Below, piece after piece: positions 61,662 through 64,000 of a stretch of DNA of 64,000 bases. The position numbers and the translations under genes were made by a program. The stretch covers positions 496,001 through 560,000 of the forward strand of contig NZ_RAPO01000004.1 of NCBI RefSeq assembly GCF_003610195.1, in the 5' to 3' direction. This DNA comes from Halopiger aswanensis (lineage in GTDB: Archaea; Halobacteriota; Halobacteria; Halobacteriales; Natrialbaceae). The stretch's first letter is position 1. Each line of letters starts with the position of its first letter. Below the pieces are notes generated by a model, which made no database searches, was not told where the DNA came from, and was given only the letters and a program-made list of their open reading frames with translations.

Positions 61662-62960
61662 ATGAAGTTTCCTGATCGTAGCGACGTCGATCACCTCATC
61701 GAGCCACAGTCGCTACCCGAATTCGCGCGAATCCGGTACGAGCCGGGCAGCGAATCGCTGGCCGATCCCGTCACCGACGTCCGAGCCGAACTCGACGCGC
61801 TCGCCGTAGACGAACTGGACGAGGGCGCGACGGTCGCCGTCGGCGTCGGCAGCCGCGGCATCCACCGCATCGACGACGTCGTACACGGTATCGTCGCCGA
61901 GCTCGAGGAGCGCGGCTTTGCTCCCGTAATCGTCCCTGCGATGGGAAGCCACGGCGGCGCAACGCCCGAAGGACAGCGCGAGGTGCTGGCGTCGCTCGGC
62001 ATCACCGATGAGACGGTGGGTGCGCCGATAGACGCGCGGATGGACGCCAAATTGCTGGCGACGGTCACGGTCGGCGACGCGGACGTTCCGGTGTACTTCG
62101 CGACGGCCGCCCTCGAGGCCGACGCAATGCTCGTGGTGAACCGTGTGAAGGCGCACACGAACTTTAGCGGCCCCATCGAGAGCGGGCTCGCGAAGATGAC
62201 CGTCGTCGGCCTCGGAAAGCAACGCGGCGCAAAGTCGTTCCACTCGACGGCCATCGCAGAAGGGTACGTTGAGACGTTGACCGCCGCGCTGGACGCCATC
62301 GAGTCCTCGGTGCCACTGCTCGGTGGCGTCGCGCTCGTCGAGAACTTCGAGGATGAACTCGCGTACGTCGAGGGTGTTCCCGCGGGATCGTTTACGGAGC
62401 GCGAACCGGAGCTCCTAGAGCGCGCGTACGACGAGATGGCGACGCTCCCAGTCGACGACATCGACCTGCTCGTCGTGGACGAAATCGGCAAAGAGATCTC
62501 CGGTGCGGGGATGGACACGAACGTTATCGGTCGGTACCGCGTACTCAACGCGCCCGACCCGCAGAATCCCGATATCGACCTGATCTACGTCCGCGGACTC
62601 ACCGAGGAGACGAACGGGAACGGCAACGGTATCGGGCTCGCGGACCTTACGCGGCGGGCCGCCGTCGACCAACTCGATCTGAAAAAGACGTACGCAAACG
62701 CGCTCACGAGCGGCTCGCTCGCGAAGTCCAAGCTCCCCGTGGTCGCGCCCGACGATGAGTTCGCGCTCCGCACGGCGCTGGCTGCGCTCGGCAGCTACGA
62801 TCCGGAGACGGTCCGCATCCTCTGGATCGAGAACACCGAAGACCTCGGTGAGCTTCGCGTCTCGGCGGCCGTCGTCGAGGACCTGCCGGCGTCAGCGACC
62901 GTAGCGGCCCGTGAGACGCTGATCTTCGAAGATGGTACGGCACGGTTCAGGGACGCGTAG
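61662..62960 (+). CDS. LarA-like (DUF2088) protein, putative racemase/epimerase
   Basis: LarA-like protein of 432 residues. The N-terminal domain contains VAVGVGSRGIHRIDD and PAMGSHGGATPEGQR, which correspond to the histidine-bearing loops of nickel-pincer lactate racemase; NRVKAHTNFSGPIESGLAKM and VGLGKQRGAKSFH follow. The C-terminal half is Rossmann-like. Members racemise 2-hydroxy acids or related substrates using NPN cofactor made by LarB, C and E, which are not in the window. It is first in an operon with an SDR and a cupin gene, divergent from the enolase-type pair. A hydroxy- or sugar-acid substrate is likely. Confidence 0.85.
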   Translation: MKFPDRSDVDHLIEPQSLPEFARIRYEPGSESLADPVTDVRAELDALAVDELDEGATVAVGVGSRGIHRIDDVVHGIVAELEERGFAPVIVPAMGSHGGATPEGQREVLASLGITDETVGAPIDARMDAKLLATVTVGDADVPVYFATAALEADAMLVVNRVKAHTNFSGPIESGLAKMTVVGLGKQRGAKSFHSTAIAEGYVETLTAALDAIESSVPLLGGVALVENFEDELAYVEGVPAGSFTEREPELLERAYDEMATLPVDDIDLLVVDEIGKEISGAGMDTNVIGRYRVLNAPDPQNPDIDLIYVRGLTEETNGNGNGIGLADLTRRAAVDQLDLKKTYANALTSGSLAKSKLPVVAPDDEFALRTALAALGSYDPETVRILWIENTEDLGELRVSAAVVEDLPASATVAARETLIFEDGTARFRDA

Positions 62961-63013
62961 GCGCGATTGCCTTTACGTAAACGTTTTCCCGTTGCCCTCT
63001 GATTGCCATTCAC

Positions 63014-63802
63014 ATGGACCTGCAGATAGATGGTAACGCGGCGCTGGTGACGGCGTCGTCCAGCGGACTCGGCAAAGCGTCAGCGAAGGCGCTCGCTCGC
63101 GAGGGCGCGAACGTCGTCATTAACGGTCGCGACGAGGACCAGCTCGAGGAAGCTCGCAAGGAAATCGAAGACGTGGCAACGGGCGATGTTGTCGCCCAGC
63201 CCGGCGACCTCACGGAGTCTGAGGACATACGGACACTCGTCGAGACGACGGTCGAGGAGTTCGGCACTATTGACCACCTCGTCACGAGTGCGGGTGGTCC
63301 ACCCTCCGGCGCGTTCCTTGACACGGATGACGATGACTGGGAGGACGCCTATCAGCTTCTCGTGATGAGCGTTGTTCGCCTGGCTCGGGAGGCCGCGCCC
63401 CACTTGAAGGAGGGCGAGGGCGGCACGATCGTCAATATCACGTCCCGGACGGTCAAGGAAGCCAAGGAGAACCTCGTATTGTCGAACTCCGTCCGAATGG
63501 GCGTTATCGGCCTCGAGAAGACACTCTCGAAGGAGTTCGCGCCCGACGTGCGTGCGAACGCCGTCCTCCCCGGCTCCCACGAGACCTCGCGCATCGAGAA
63601 CCTCATCGAGAGCGCCATCGAGCGCGGCGACTACGAGAACTACGAGGAGGGACTGGCAGCGTGGTCGGACAACCCCCTCGAGCGCATCGGCGACCCGATG
63701 GAGCTGGGGGACACGGTGGCGTTCCTGAGCTCGCCGAAGTCCGGGTACATCAATGGTGCCGCATTGCCCATCGACGGCGGTTCCGTGGGGGCGAACCTAT
63801 GA
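63014..63802 (+). CDS. SDR-family oxidoreductase lacking the Tyr-x3-Lys motif
   Basis: Short-chain dehydrogenase fold, 262 residues. The coenzyme motif reads TASSSGLGKA, with VINGRDEDQLEEA pointing to NADP, and SAGGPPSGAF follows. The Ser of the triad is in NITSRTVKE, but the usual Tyr-x3-Lys is replaced by LVLSNSVRMGVIG. This variant occurs in a known SDR subgroup with GGPP motifs, whose chemistry is unclear. The C-terminal IDGGSVGANL is typical. It follows the LarA-like gene by 53 bp and overlaps the cupin gene by 4 bp, so it belongs to the same catabolic operon. Confidence 0.87.
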   Translation: MDLQIDGNAALVTASSSGLGKASAKALAREGANVVINGRDEDQLEEARKEIEDVATGDVVAQPGDLTESEDIRTLVETTVEEFGTIDHLVTSAGGPPSGAFLDTDDDDWEDAYQLLVMSVVRLAREAAPHLKEGEGGTIVNITSRTVKEAKENLVLSNSVRMGVIGLEKTLSKEFAPDVRANAVLPGSHETSRIENLIESAIERGDYENYEEGLAAWSDNPLERIGDPMELGDTVAFLSSPKSGYINGAALPIDGGSVGANL

Positions 63803-64000
63803 AGCCGGTGCGCTTCGACGACGCGGAAACCTACGAGCCCGACGAAGGCTGGCGCCGCGTCGCGATGGCGGGCAGCGACCAGTTCTCCTTCGAGTGGTTC
63901 GAGAAGCCGCCGGGCCACAGCTCGCCGATGCACGATCACGAAAACGAGCAGGTGTGTCTCTGTCTCGAGGGCGAGTTGACGGTCGCCACGGAGGACGACG
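63799..64000 (+). CDS. Cupin-domain protein, 3'-truncated by window edge
   Basis: Only the first 67 residues are visible. The start ATG overlaps the SDR stop (ATGA). The cupin signature appears at PPGHSSPMHDHENEQVCLCL (metal-binding His and Glu) followed by EGELTVATEDD. It is a small cupin like those involved in pectin or sugar-acid degradation (KdgF-like) or in ectoine and polyketide metabolism. In this operon with LarA-like and SDR genes, a step in sugar-acid breakdown is the best guess. The frame remains open at base 64000. Confidence 0.82.
   Translation, partial: MKPVRFDDAETYEPDEGWRRVAMAGSDQFSFEWFEKPPGHSSPMHDHENEQVCLCLEGELTVATEDD

Noticed and set aside
1-64000. CRISPR array or tRNA genes
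   Set aside because: No regularly spaced direct repeats and no tRNA T-loop plus acceptor pairing were seen by eye on either strand.

Overview
The window reads as chromosomal DNA of a halophilic archaeon (class Halobacteria, probably the Natrinema/Haloterrigena/Natronorubrum group; genus is inference). The evidence is GC-rich coding DNA with very acidic proteins, archaeal TATA boxes about 25-35 nt upstream of start codons with many apparently leaderless genes, Tat signals, haloarchaeal HTH-10 (bat-type) regulators, a HemAT globin sensor, HalOD1 and small zinc-ribbon proteins. No rRNA, tRNA or CRISPR array is visible.

Layout. 0-9 kb: ABC1/UbiB-like kinase (cut by the window edge), soluble HemAT aerotaxis transducer, Zn/Cd-type P1B ATPase with a perfect palindrome upstream, LUD protein, HTH-10 regulator and an HSL-type hydrolase. 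9-20 kb: Fic protein, CBS-site-2 protease, a TetR-ABC2 efflux operon, a second TetR gene divergent from a MATE pump (perfect operator palindrome and a 21-codon leader ORF coupled to the pump gene), a TauE-type permease, a hairpin-rich non-coding stretch and a polytopic membrane protein. 20-26 kb: HalOD1/winged-helix pair, HTH-10 regulator, cupin, a methyltransferase plus FAD-monooxygenase pair that looks bacterial, and a tandem pair of uncharacterised paralogues, one with a Tat signal.

26-50 kb is a catabolic island. First comes a short-chain-acid module: sodium:solute symporter with a 4-TM partner and an unannotated 25-residue single-TM peptide behind a perfect Shine-Dalgarno; hydroxybutyrate-type SDR; acyl-CoA synthetase; divergent thiolase plus DUF35-like protein. 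Then comes a tightly coupled UbiD operon: a small protein, a UbiD with an intact active site, and a UbiD-like protein that has lost it. An acyl-CoA operon follows (AMP ligase, acyl-CoA dehydrogenase, biotin carboxylase/BCCP, a carboxyltransferase with an extra N-terminal domain, MaoC hydratase), faced by a CitE-type lyase and an amidohydrolase. The inferred theme is activation, dehydrogenation, carboxylation, hydration and C-C cleavage of an organic acid; the substrate cannot be read from sequence.

50-56 kb holds nitrite/sulfite reductase and then an AT-rich decay zone: a complete but degenerate IS transposase, RidA beside an IclR regulator broken by two single-base frameshifts, and about 470 bp without genes. 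56-64 kb is a second catabolic island: IclR regulator divergent from an MFS transporter (perfect palindrome at the promoter), glutaryl-CoA-type dehydrogenase, two overlapping enolase-superfamily genes, a LarA-like protein, an atypical SDR and a cupin running off the window. This suggests uptake and breakdown of a sugar acid or dicarboxylate.
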